A DNA stretch of 64,000 nucleotides from NCBI GenBank assembly GCA_030549175.1, contig JAUKUA010000004.1, positions 1,798,001 through 1,862,000 on the forward strand, written 5' to 3'. Made by a program: the position numbers and the translations under genes. This DNA comes from Lasiosphaeris hirsuta. Taxonomy: Eukaryota > Ascomycota > Sordariomycetes > Sordariales > Lasiosphaeriaceae. Positions 34,166 to 44,078 of the stretch are shown in pieces. Position 1 is the stretch's first letter, and each line of letters starts with the position of its first letter. The notes under the pieces are model-generated. The model ran no database searches and was not told the origin of the DNA. It was given only the letters and a program-made list of their open reading frames with translations.

Positions 34166-34439
34166 ACAGTGTCTACACCGGGGCGTCCTTGTTACAGAAT
34201 GGCGACGGACAACATACTATCCAACCCTTGTTTATTTGTTAGCATGGGGATGGAGAATGGATGATGGTATCACCTCCTCCGCCGCCTCGCCGCCTGCCGC
34301 AGCCGTTAAGTTGTATTTATCGGCGCGTAAAGAGCAGGATGGTGCTATACTAGTACCGGGCCTAAGGCCTTGCTGGAACCGTGACGGCTAAGTTCACTCA
34401 CACTCAGTCTGGCTCAGACGAATTCGAGTCCCGAAATAA

Positions 34440-36001
34440 CTAATAAATAGAACGAGCGTTAACACCAAGCCAGTATTGCCTCCCCACCACAGGAACCAGC
34501 GTTCTTGGGTGCGCGATATTGGTGTTGGAACCCGGCTTCAACGCATAAGCGCTTGTCACCGTAGGGCTAGTGAGTCTGGTCCCGGATACCGACGTATTAA
34601 TCACGGCCGCTGAGATGCCACTGCATCTGGTGCCGGACAATACCAGAACCGAATCATGGGCCTCGGTCTTTTCCAGCAACACCCCTTCCGCTACCCCGAC
34701 CTCCATCTTAGTTTGGAGTGCACCCAGTGCTGGCAGATTCGCGCCGTCTTTTGCGCATCTCGCACGAGTCCCAAATCCGCCTTCCACGGTGTGGAGGCTG
34801 CGTAGTTGGCCGCTGCGTAATCGAATGCGATGGATTCGCGTGTGCCAGTCTGGCCATCTATCGGTCGGCGGGATGAGAGTCGTCTCAGCCTCAACCTGTC
34901 CGTCCCCCCAGGGGTACCATATGATAGATGTAGCCATGTGCGGCACTGTCCCATTCTCTTGGGGCAAGTTAAGTAACACGGAGGAAAAAGTAGCTTCGGC
35001 ACATTTCTACTTTACTGCCCATGTCTCGGCTCCGTCACGGCTCAGAGCCAACGTAGAGTCTGGCGTAATTTGTTGAATCAATAGGCCAGTTGGGACTGAG
35101 AACGTAAAGGTTGAAGAGTATGTAAATTTTGAGTACTTGGCCTGGGACGCTTTCAGGGGCCACGTGACGAACTGTGCCGGCGACAGTATGAAATGGTGAT
35201 TGCTCTGGGGATGATTACTGACAATCTGCTTCGGGGCTGGAACCAGCGTCGGAAGGAACAGGGCGGGATACGGCTGCTCCTCGGCGGTCCAAAACGCGTT
35301 GTCCTCTGCCAACGCGGTAGCTATCAGGGTTGTGAGACCCCAATATGGAGACTGCGGCGAGTTGTAACCTTCGGCCATGAATGTATTCCTACATTCGTTA
35401 GCTACTAGAATTAATGACCTAACCTTAGGTAATGCCGACCTACGGATAAAACTAGCTAATATTCAGAGTTCCATCTGGATAGAATATGTTGTCGGAATTT
35501 TGTACCCCACCAGCGGAGCTGGCGTAGGAGGTGTCCCTTGATCATCCCTGGCGGACTTGACAGGGGGACGGCATATCGGGTACGTTGGTGATTGCCAAAG
35601 TAGCGAAATATCCCCCATAGGCAAATCTATATGTCAAGGATCGATCAAATGGGATTGCCGACCCGCGTGTTTCCTCAAACGCCTCTCGAGATTTTTGCCA
35701 TATCCTCAGCCGTCAACCAAAACCCGTCAGCCGACCAGCCATCTTCGAGATAAAAGGAGTCCAAAAGCGCCAGGTCTACATCCATCTCGGCCTTGACCTC
35801 ATCGAGAGGAACACCACAGACTCTCACCAAAACCAGATTGCTCGTCACACGAAACCATCGCCAATTCGCTGCCTTTTCCGGATCGGTACCAGTCGAGAAC
35901 CCTGCGGTCCACGGTTCCGTCACCCTGCGAATCTCTTCGGCTAGGTCTTTATTGTTCAGGCCGACGGCCGCGCACGACAGCAGGGCACCAACAGACCACA
36001 T
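34440..36001 (-). pseudogene. Broken DUF2264-domain gene
   Basis: Two parts of one DUF2264 protein are present in order on the minus strand. The first (35675-36001) has [20 protein letters not shown] and [17 protein letters not shown]. The second (34440-35378) has [67 protein letters not shown] and LIPPTDRWPDWHTRIHRIR. The middle of the family domain is missing between 35379 and 35674, the first part lacks the usual segment before NWRWF, and a TAG near 35007 interrupts the second part, after which the same frame goes on. DUF2264 proteins are alpha-toroid glycan-active candidates of unproven function. Deletions and the stop make this a pseudogene. Confidence 0.85.
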
Positions 36002-36540
36002 AGCTCATCGGTACCGTATGCCAATGGCCGCAATATTGTCTCCGGTACGCTGTCACTTGGGCTTGTTCGTGAGACTTGGCTGCTGCGCTTGGGGACAACC
36101 TCCTCCCACGGGACTTTCATGTGGGGCCCTCATGGCATTGTTGCTTTAAGTGTAATTTTGGTTATCCGATGCCATGCCCCACGGCCAAGGCATGGCGTCG
36201 TGAGATGTTGATAAATGCTGCCTTCCAAGATCACCGCCTGGTGAAGACAGCCGAGACAGCCGAGAAGTAGAAACCATTTACCCTCTCTGGGTTATACGGC
36301 ATAAATCCAGCTCCGGTAAGACCTTCCTGGATGTTCTTTTCTATAATCAAACTAAAATAGGCTTCTCTAAACGTATAGAGAAATTTCAGCTTACTGATAT
36401 ATATGATACTCATCCACATTAGCTACTCAATTTATTAGCTATATACCTTCTTTACGGCGAAAAGCAGCTAATATCTAATGGCTGAAGTATATATGAGGAG
36501 TATGGAGGTATATAGAGTGTTTTAATATTACGTTCCTGGC
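36002..36540. other. AT-rich spacer between relics
   Basis: No gene is seen. Strongly A+T rich from about 36300, merging into the mutated Fot1/pogo relic. Confidence 0.5.
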
Positions 36541-37690
36541 AGTATATCTTAAATTCTTCGGCGTGGTGGCTGGCTCTTGTGGCCGTTAAGGATTAGTAGC
36601 TGATATTTACCCTTCATATTTCATATGAGACGCTATATATAAATTAAAGCGCCGAATCTAATCTATGCCTTTCTCATTCGCAGTCTAGCTATTATCGATT
36701 ATTATAATACGTTAGGTGGTCAGAAGGTTATATTCTTAATACTAATTAATTAGTAAGGTGATATTATGTAGCTAAGATGATAAATCGTGGGATGGCCTAG
36801 CTGTGAGTATTTACCCCCTAGATAACTATAGCCTACTCTCGATTTGCTTGGGCCTATTTAGCCCTGCTACGGCCATCTGAGGTAGTAAATACCATAGTGA
36901 GGGTGATAATGCCCATCATAAAGCCAGTCTCGTCGAAATTATACGTATCTTTATTAAGGATGCCGTACTTAGCCTTAATGTTATAAGGGTAAACCACTCG
37001 CTAATAATCTGTAGATCTTCGCATTTAGCCTTCTGGTAGTTGTATTTACGTGTAAAATACGTCTGAAGCTCTGGCTGGCGTTTGGCGAAGTTGTGAGCCC
37101 GGCGTTTGCTAATAGGGGGCTGTTAGAAGTACTGCACTTTTGATGGGGGTTATAATTATGTGATTGTATTGCTTGTTGCCCCTCTCTGGCTTGTGGCCAG
37201 AGTTAAGAGTTCAAGATAGTGCTTATTGTAGCAGAGGAAGCCTTACAGTGGCTTATCTGGATACACTGCCACTCTATCAACCTTAGCTAAGGTTGACTCC
37301 AGACTGTGGGTTCAATTCCAACGTCAAACGGCGTTTTCCACTGGTACCTGTTTTATCTAACAGGGGCGCGTCGCGTTCGCGTAGCAGTCGGTTGGCTCTA
37401 TCTTCCACGTAAAAAAGCCGATGGCAGAATACGCGTGCATATAGCCCGATTATATACTGAACAATCGTTTACTCCTCTAAATCTTCAATTTTGCTCGAAT
37501 TGGCTGGAATATCGCATCGCATAGGCCGGCCGGCGCGTCGGTCGCGGAGGGCATTATAAGGAACAGAATAGACCTTTGCTGCTTTAGAGAGACGAAGTTT
37601 AGGGTCTTTTCTAAGAGCATCAAGGGCTAGGATTAACCGTGCTTCATTTGAAGGCGATCTCATGCTTTTTGGTGGAGGTAAACGTCGCGA
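36541..37690 (-). mobile_element. RIP-mutated Fot1/pogo-type DNA transposon relic
   Basis: Read on the minus strand, transposase parts appear in order. The psq-type helix-turn-helix (37469-37663: LRLSKAAKVYSVPYNALRDR) comes first, then YVEDRANRLLRERDAP, then after an inserted LTR the Tc5/CENP-B-type part (KRRAHNFAKRQPELQTYF, KYNYQKAKCEDLQIISEWF). The catalytic block TYNFDETGFMMGIITLTMV (about 36890-36960) follows, then TSSDGRSRAK with TAG codons interspersed through NRE and AIVI. The stops sit where the family has Gln or Trp, that is CAG-to-TAG and TGG-to-TAG, as RIP produces. The lower end is uncertain because it fades into AT-rich sequence; terminal inverted repeats were not identified. Confidence 0.8.
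37121..37362. mobile_element. Solo LTR with 5-base target duplication
   Basis: A 242-base segment beginning TGTTAGAAGT and ending TATCTAACA, so its ends are the inverted TGTTAG/CTAACA. It is flanked on both sides by the direct repeat GGGGC (37116-37120 and 37363-37367). It interrupts the Fot1/pogo relic between its two helix-turn-helix parts. No internal retrotransposon sequence is present, so this is a solo LTR left by recombination. Its base composition is less AT-rich than the surrounding relic. Confidence 0.85.
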
Positions 37691-37699
37691 AAGGTAGAG

Positions 37700-38320
37700 A
37701 GGGTGTGTCGTGGGGAAAAACTACGGCTCGCTTATCAAATACGTTATATAGTATCTCTGGATTTCTAAGTTATTCCTTTTGGTATCTCTTCAGAGTGATG
37801 GATACAGTTAGGATAGTAACGCTCGCCTGGTTTCCTAATAATCCGAATCTTTCAGTTAGAAAAGAGCCAAAAATGGTATTCATCTGACCACTGGATATCG
37901 TGCCAGTCCTTTGGACGAGGGCGATATTGAAGGGCAAGTTTGGCGGCTTGGATACGGCGGTTGGCGCTTGACAGAGAAACGAATCCTTTTTCACAAGCGA
38001 TACATTTTTGATATTGCGGTGTGCCATCGATCTCTTGACCGTCCTTGCGGATGTATGAACACCGGCCATAAGAGCTAGACCTTGCCAAGTTGAGCTGCGG
38101 GCCTGGAAGCCCTACTGCCAAATAACTTCTTCCATTCTGTGTAACTCGTCGGCTGAGATAATGGATTTTCGCCCTCGTGTTTCGTGCTCCAGATGCCGCC
38201 GGTCGACGCCACGATAAAGGATCTCCTAGCCTTGGTTTTTGTAGATACCGAACTGCCGGAAAAGATCGGCTTTGAAGTACGGCATATTATGGGCTTCAGG
38301 ATAGGTAACTGCTCCAAGGA
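37700..38320 (-). mobile_element. Tc1/mariner transposase relic
   Basis: Read on the minus strand over several frames: QNGRSYLAVGLPGPQLNLAR, CIACEKGFVSLSSANRRIQA, AKLALQYRPRPKDWHDIQWS directly followed by DEYHFWLF, then RIIRKPGERYYPNCIHH. The W..I.WSDE block is the first catalytic Asp of Tc1/mariner transposases and RKPGERY is its usual follow-up. The frame changes at least twice and the C-terminal catalytic part is absent. Terminal repeats were not found. Confidence 0.72.
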
Positions 38321-39759
38321 GGTGTGCTTCTACTGGCGTAGGGTAGTGCGGTGGTATAATGGTGGTGGTGATGATGGTAGATGATGGAATTGAGGTGTGG
38401 TGGCGTGAGTCGAATGCCATCGAAAGATGTAAAATTGGTAGTGGCTGTTAGTGGGCAGCCACCCACATAGACCACTGGCTTTTTGCAGTCCGCATTTTTT
38501 TGTCAGCCGCTTACTCGAGTAGATGGCCGGATTCAAACGCAGATATCCTCAAAGAGCCCTCAATCGAAAATGGTTGACAGCACGGATGACCACCTCAACC
38601 AGAGCCCTCCATAGACCTGATTATGAGGTGAATCCAGATCCGTGCAATTTTGATATAATATTCACTTTATTTGTTGCTTTACCGTAAAGTTGCCCTCACC
38701 AACCCCCAGTTACCCGCACCAGCCCTAGCCACCTTGCTCAGGCGCTACTCAGGAAATAATCAGAGGAATCGCCAAATATGGTTTAGATGAGTAGGTAATA
38801 CTCTGTAGTTTAAATAGCAACTTTTCGCAAGGTCCCAGTTTTAGGACACAGGTAGCCATTCCCTCCCCCCGGCGTTATATAAAACCTAATTTACGTCCCC
38901 CAATTAAGTCTCCATTCCTGTTTTCCTTATTTACAAAAATAGGTAAATTTTACCTTCCTTAATACCCTTAAGCTGAAGTACTCCCCAAGCGGATTGTAAT
39001 GCAGGATGCGTCGGGGTGACTAAGATAGGGGGGCTGCACTGCAAGATGGTGGTTCGTACAATAAGGGGTGGGTGAACAAGACCAATGACAGTCTCGTCCG
39101 AGAGCGTCATGTTTTGGTGGCACGTGCCAGCGATTGAAGTGGGAGCCTGGCTGCGTGATGCTGCCGCTGCATCCCGCGTCCGCTGAAATACAGCCTAGGA
39201 TTGCAATATGACGGAGAAACAGTACAGATGGGTGTTTGAAGAGGAGAGATTCGGGTAGCGCACCGCGGTGGAGGCGTATACCTCGGGGAGGCGGTTCCGC
39301 AACCCCATATTGGCACTTGAAGATGGCGCTCCTGTCGTGGAGGAATCAGGCCAACCCCAAGGTCCATAGAGTTTTTTTGTCGTTCCAGGCCGGTTCCCCG
39401 CAGTGTGCTGCACGCGCGTCGCTGGGGAGGCGTAAGCTTTGCCTCGGAGTGAGGCGGTATGGTGCATTGGAGAACGAACCTAATGGAAGGGAAGGGAAGG
39501 GCTTGGTGGCGCTGTGCCTAGTTGGTCCGGCATTTTACTCTGTTTCTTTGCTCTGTTTAGCTGTGTGACTATATAGATACATAGTCACAATCCCCTCTTG
39601 CTATTAATGATCTTATCCCTTGCCTCCTTTCTCGCCGTTTCTGCTTCCTGCCGTGCCTTTTCCTTCCTACAATATGCCGCGGTTACTTCCGGCCTACGCA
39701 GATAGTCAGCTACAATTGATCACATGCTCAAAGACTAGGTAACCAAATGTAAGCACCAC
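38321..39759. other. Gene-free stretch of the island
   Basis: Short frames only. A 9-base inverted repeat TGTGACTAT...ATAGTCACA lies at 39564-39589. Confidence 0.5.
39564..39589. repeat. Short inverted repeat, possible LTR end remnant
   Basis: TGTGACTAT (39564-39572) and ATAGTCACA (39581-39589) are perfect complements with an 8-base loop. The TG...CA form resembles LTR termini, but no LTR body was found. Confidence 0.5.
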
Positions 39760-40371
39760 TTACCTCGGGGCGTGCCCAAACCTGGCACCACGGTCCCCGG
39801 GCGCAGGGGGAACGGCCAAGACGGAAACAGACCCGGCGGCAACCTGGTGGCTTGCATCCTTTCCTTTGTGAGAGATACGCTCGTTGTCAGCGGTTACGGC
39901 ATCATTGGGTGGCTGGTAATCCGAGTATTGTATGAGAGACCCCTTTTTGTGATCGCCGAGGTATTCCTGCTCGGATCGGTCCTTGGGATTGGCACGGTGG
40001 CGAACCCTCTCGGCCACGATAACATGGCCGTAGTTGTTCGGGTCGTGATACGCCACGCCGACTTTGGATGTGTTCATGATGGACATGGTGCTGTGGATGG
40101 TGGACTCGAGGTTAGCCTCAGTGACACCACCGACCAACACACCATGAATTTGGCCAACCATGACGGCGACTTGTGCTGGGGCAGCCAATGTTGGCTGCAC
40201 TCCTAGGCCGGCTGCGTATGACTCGACAGTCTCATTGCGGAGGCGGGCTATTGTTCGGAAAGCGCAATCGTTGAGAGGCTGAGGCGCAAGCTGCAGAGAC
40301 TCTGGGGCTTCCATCTCGACATCCTGGTTCTGATAGTACTCGTCCATATCGACATCCTCGTTCAGAGACAT
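39760..40371 (-). CDS. Hypothetical protein, 203 residues
   Basis: Single open frame starting MSLNEDVDMDEYYQNQDVEM, acidic at first, then a more ordered middle (CAFRTIARLRNETVESY, AQVAVMVGQIHGVLVGGV, STMSIMNTSKVGVAYHDP) and a polar tail. A plausible gene by composition, but isolated among relics and not recognised. The tail after about residue 130 may be out of the real coding frame if an intron is present. Confidence 0.45.
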   Translation of the reverse strand: MSLNEDVDMDEYYQNQDVEMEAPESLQLAPQPLNDCAFRTIARLRNETVESYAAGLGVQPTLAAPAQVAVMVGQIHGVLVGGVTEANLESTIHSTMSIMNTSKVGVAYHDPNNYGHVIVAERVRHRANPKDRSEQEYLGDHKKGSLIQYSDYQPPNDAVTADNERISHKGKDASHQVAAGSVSVLAVPPAPGDRGARFGHAPR

Positions 40372-42519
40372 TGTGTAGACCTCGGTAGAGTAATGTGTCT
40401 AGAAAATACGCTGACAGGATGAGAGGTTTGGGGCTTCAATTTGACCAAGAGAAGCTAGGTGGTAAGGTTTAATACTTGGACCAACGCGCGGCCTGCTCGG
40501 GTGGTATTTTAGTCAGCGAGAAGCAGCATAGCTAGGATGATTCGATATGGCTCACCAGAGAAATTTGGTGGTATGTAGGCTTTATCTTGGATTGGCCTGG
40601 GCCGCAGGCTTTGACATTTTCTGCGGCCACTGAGTTTGGGGTGCATAGATGCCCAACAAGGCTCTGACTTGGGAAAGGAATCAAAAGGCAGGAGAATGTG
40701 GAGCCCGGTGAGGCTCGCATACAGAAGCCGATAGCGTAATATCTCGCCACAGGGTCTCGACCCGGTCTGCTTCGGTCCCGGCCTGCCCCAGTCACCGATA
40801 CCACGCTCAGTTTGTGCGTAGCATGTCATGTGGTTGACACATTTCCCTACTTAATCGAGTCGCCGGATAAGCCCGCCAAGTACAAGCGCATCGGCGTCTC
40901 GAACCAAAGATCATTACTTCCCGTGCGATGAGGGTGTGACCGCAGCTAGGAAAAGGATTCTAGGGAGTTTCTATCGTGAGAAACGCCGAGGAGTAACGGC
41001 GTGGGATAGCGTCAATGCGGGCGCGCTTCGGATAGTTCAAAGCGGCGACAGGAGGGCGCAAGACAGCTGGTATCATGGTGGACGTGATGCTGGCGATCGA
41101 GGCTCTCCTCGCCTTTGTGCTCATATCTAGCGCCAAGTCTGGGGGCATCCGGAGCACCTGCATTCTGTATCATGGCTCCTGCAGCTCGTATGGTCCTGGC
41201 TCTCCGTCTTGGTCAAGTTGGCCGTTGCGTGCTACGCCTGCGTCTTCCTGGCGGAGTCTCCTCTCGTCACGCCAGGGGTTGCCGTGACGTCGTTCATCTG
41301 CCGCCCGGACGCCACCATACGCGGCCGGTGTACCTTTGACCGCCTCGACGTCGAGATGCATACAGGAAAGATGGTCCCCTTCATTATGCGGGACGGCCAA
41401 TACTCTGACGGGATGGCGATTTGAACTGTCAGCCGGTTACCGATCAGGGCTGGTAGCTAGGTTGCAGGAGAGAGTGTGTTTAGAGCTCTATGCATGAGCT
41501 AGGTACCTGCCGAGGAAGCGTAAAGTGTCTAATACGTACCTGTTGCAACTTGTAGAATATGTTCGAGAGGCACGAAAAGTGGTGGTCTAGGTCCCACAAC
41601 AAGGCGATCCCACTGTTATGCCGGGTCTAGAGCAAATTTGGTATTAGCACAGTGCTGCTATCGCAAGCGATTAGCTTTGATATTCACCTTTCACGTCACC
41701 AGTCCGATCGGTAGTACCAAGACTTCTCTATCCTCAACAGACGATGTCAACAAGATTCGACTTGGTGTGTTCTCTTGCTGCCTGTCTCCCATCACGAACC
41801 CCACTACTGACATTTCGGGTCGACCGTCGCGTCACGAAATAATAGTCTGAATATGGCTGTTTCCGCCTCGTCATCGTCGAACGCAGTGGATTCGTCCAGT
41901 CGGCGGATTGAAGGACGGCGCGGAAGGACGGTCGTTTGTGCGAAAATGGTGCAGAAGGTGGAGGGCTTAGGGGGTTGCATAATACTAGGTACCGTGTACC
42001 CCCGTCTTAGTACGTAACATGCTCCAAGGAGCTCGCATATTCCTCCGCTACCGTTTATTATTCTAGTACGCTGAAAAAGTCAAGGTTTTTTTTTTTTCGC
42101 AAGGGGGATCATGGAGATGCTTTAATTCGATGGCGAGAGAGCAGTGCACCAATACTAAACCCTCATTCCAAATTCATCCACCCATACGCCATCTCCAGAA
42201 TCGATGCAGCTGGTCTCCAAGTGTCCCCCACGCAGCCACACCGTCATCTGCTCGATACGAGTACGCCTCCCCTAGACCTGGTAAGACTAGCTTGGTGGCG
42301 TAAAACGTATACTAGGGATTTCTCCCCGGAAAAGCTAAGGTAGTTTATACAATACTATAACCGGAGAAGAGAGGCTAGTACCGACAGGTAAACAGCTACC
42401 TATATAACCAGAACTAAGCAGGTAGCGTTAGTCTATATAAACATTCCGCCGAGCCGCCTTCACAACATGCTCTAAAAGGTATAGAACGCCTTCACAAGGT
42501 CTATAAGGTTACTGGGAGC
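40372..42519. other. Gene-poor stretch of the island
   Basis: One weak candidate is a plus-strand segment at 41075-41424. It has a hydrophobic start (MLAIEALLAFVLI), then in another frame a second hydrophobic helix (WLSVLVKLAVACYACVFLAE), and reads VEMHTGKMVPFIMRDGQY to a stop. It could be a small membrane protein or its relic. The rest, especially 42000-42500, is AT-rich without features. Confidence 0.35.
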
Positions 42520-42968
42520 CTACAGCTTCAAGTCAACTAATAATACGGTATAAGTACTCCCGGATAAACTTCTTACCGGAATTAGAAGAGAGGAGGCGGC
42601 CCCCAGAGGGCCTGATAAGACTGCGGCAAACCCAGTAGTGGCAGCTACAATGACAACTAGTCTGGCTGTCAAGCTGTTGACCAAGTTGCAGATGATGACG
42701 GGAGCCATAAGCAAGATAACGACGAATGGCGTCATCAATATCCTGGCGACCGACGTTATAGATGACCGGGGAAATATGTTGTGAACGTTTGAGTCTCGCG
42801 AGGGGTTACCGCGTCGATCTCTCCGATAATAGTGAGTCTCTCGCTGTTCGTATCGTCCCGGCTACTTCCCAGAGACAGCAGGGTAGCTTCTCCTCGGGTA
42901 CCCAGCTGGGTAGTCTTCGACTGAGCCATGTTAGCGGCAAGTCTATATTTCTCTGACAACCGGGTCAT
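42520..42968 (-). pseudogene. Membrane-protein gene fragment
   Basis: Two adjoining minus-strand frames (42756-42968, then 42520-42738, not in the same frame). The second contains two hydrophobic helices (PFVVILLMAPVIICNLV, LVVIVAATTGFAAVLSG) followed by a short end. The layout recalls the hydrophobic C-termini of fungal DUF6594-type proteins that often lie near NLR genes, but the match is weak. Confidence 0.3.
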
Positions 42969-43127
42969 GTCGTGCTCTGCATCAGCTGCCCTCCATGATC
43001 TTTCTGAGGAGTGCTACGTATGGTTCCCCAGCTGCTGGTATCCTGAGGCGGCGAAGAGGAAGAATCACCACCCCACCAGATTTCGATATCGGCTTCTGGA
43101 GGTGCCATATCTTTCAGACGTCAAAGG

Positions 43128-43763
43128 TTGGAATATGTGAGGCCGGGGAATACCATACCTCGAGACCACCTCGACCGAGCCCACTGGTTAAATAGCCTTG
43201 GAAACTGGCTTAGTACACGATTTGAGCGGCCTGACTCAATAGACGGCCTTAATCGTGCCGTCGATGTTGCCAATATGGCAGGAAATACCACACCTCAAGA
43301 CCAACCTAACCGAGCCAGCTGTTTAAACAACCTTGGAATCTTGCTTGGCACACGATTTAAGCGAACCGGCTCGATAGACGACCTTAACCATATGCTTTCG
43401 CTGTATAAGGAAGGCTGGTCTTGCCATACCGCTCCGCCATCTATACGCATTCGAACTCGCTCGGGCTGCTGCCAACATCCTTGTGTCTCAACAAGAGTGG
43501 GACGAGTCACGTCGGCTTTTAGAGGAAGCGGTAAAACTTCTCCCAACTGTGTGAGCCCGCGGTCTCTAAATCATACCGACAAGCAGCATGTGCTTGCGGA
43601 TTCCGCTGGCTTAGCTTCAATGGCAGCCGCCACCGCTCTAATTGCCGGGAAGGTAGCCTCTCACGCTTTGCAGCTCCTCGAACTTGGTCGCGGCGTCATT
43701 GCCGGTCTGCTGATAGATATGCGCGGAGATATTTCCAGTCTTAAGCGCGAACATCCCGTTTAA
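43128..43763 (+). pseudogene. TPR/CHAT-type protein fragment
   Basis: Two tetratricopeptide-like repeats are readable: LDRAHWLNSLGNWLSTRFER with DSIDGLNRAVDVANMA, and PNRASCLNNLGILLGTRFKR with GSIDDLNHML, the 42-44 residue repeat of fungal TPR-CHAT and TPR-NLR proteins. Then the coding signal moves to another frame (ARAAANILVSQQEWDESRR, LLEEAVKLLPTV), and back again (SPRSLNHTDKQHVLADSAGL, ALQLLELGRGVIAGLL), the latter being the linker to the CHAT peptidase. It ends before the CHAT domain. Two frameshifts and truncation make it a relic. Confidence 0.78.
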
Positions 43764-44078
43764 TTAGTACTACTACCTAGTCATCTCTCGCCTGCTAACA
43801 TATCCAGCATCAACACTACTAAGAATGAGCCCAAATGTGTTGTAGAAATGTTAACGCAGATGTTGGTGGCTACCATGCACTTGCCACTTTTGGTGTGCCT
43901 ATTCGCCATCAGGTTACGTATCACCTTTCAAGAAGAGAATGACATCCTCGAAGTGACATGAGGCATCTTAGCATGCTAGAAGTTTCTAGAATTTCATGAT
44001 ATCTATAAATTAACTTATCTTCCCAGGCCCTTGTGGTGTCAAGCTAGCAAAAAGAAATATGGATGATGAATCAGAGCC
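43764..44078. other. Spacer between TPR relic and NLR gene
   Basis: About 315 bases with no open frame of interest. Confidence 0.6.

Larger units (their letters stand above)
32580..34439. other. Intergenic at the left edge of the accessory island
   Basis: No gene is seen. It holds a C-rich run near 33166-33178, copy 2 of a dispersed repeat (33898-33996), and a loose tandem array of AAGGC-containing units at about 34040-34165. Confidence 0.5.

Noticed and set aside
38075..38317. Separate 80-codon gene
   Set aside because: It is the 5' part of the Tc1/mariner relic in a shifted frame rather than an independent gene.
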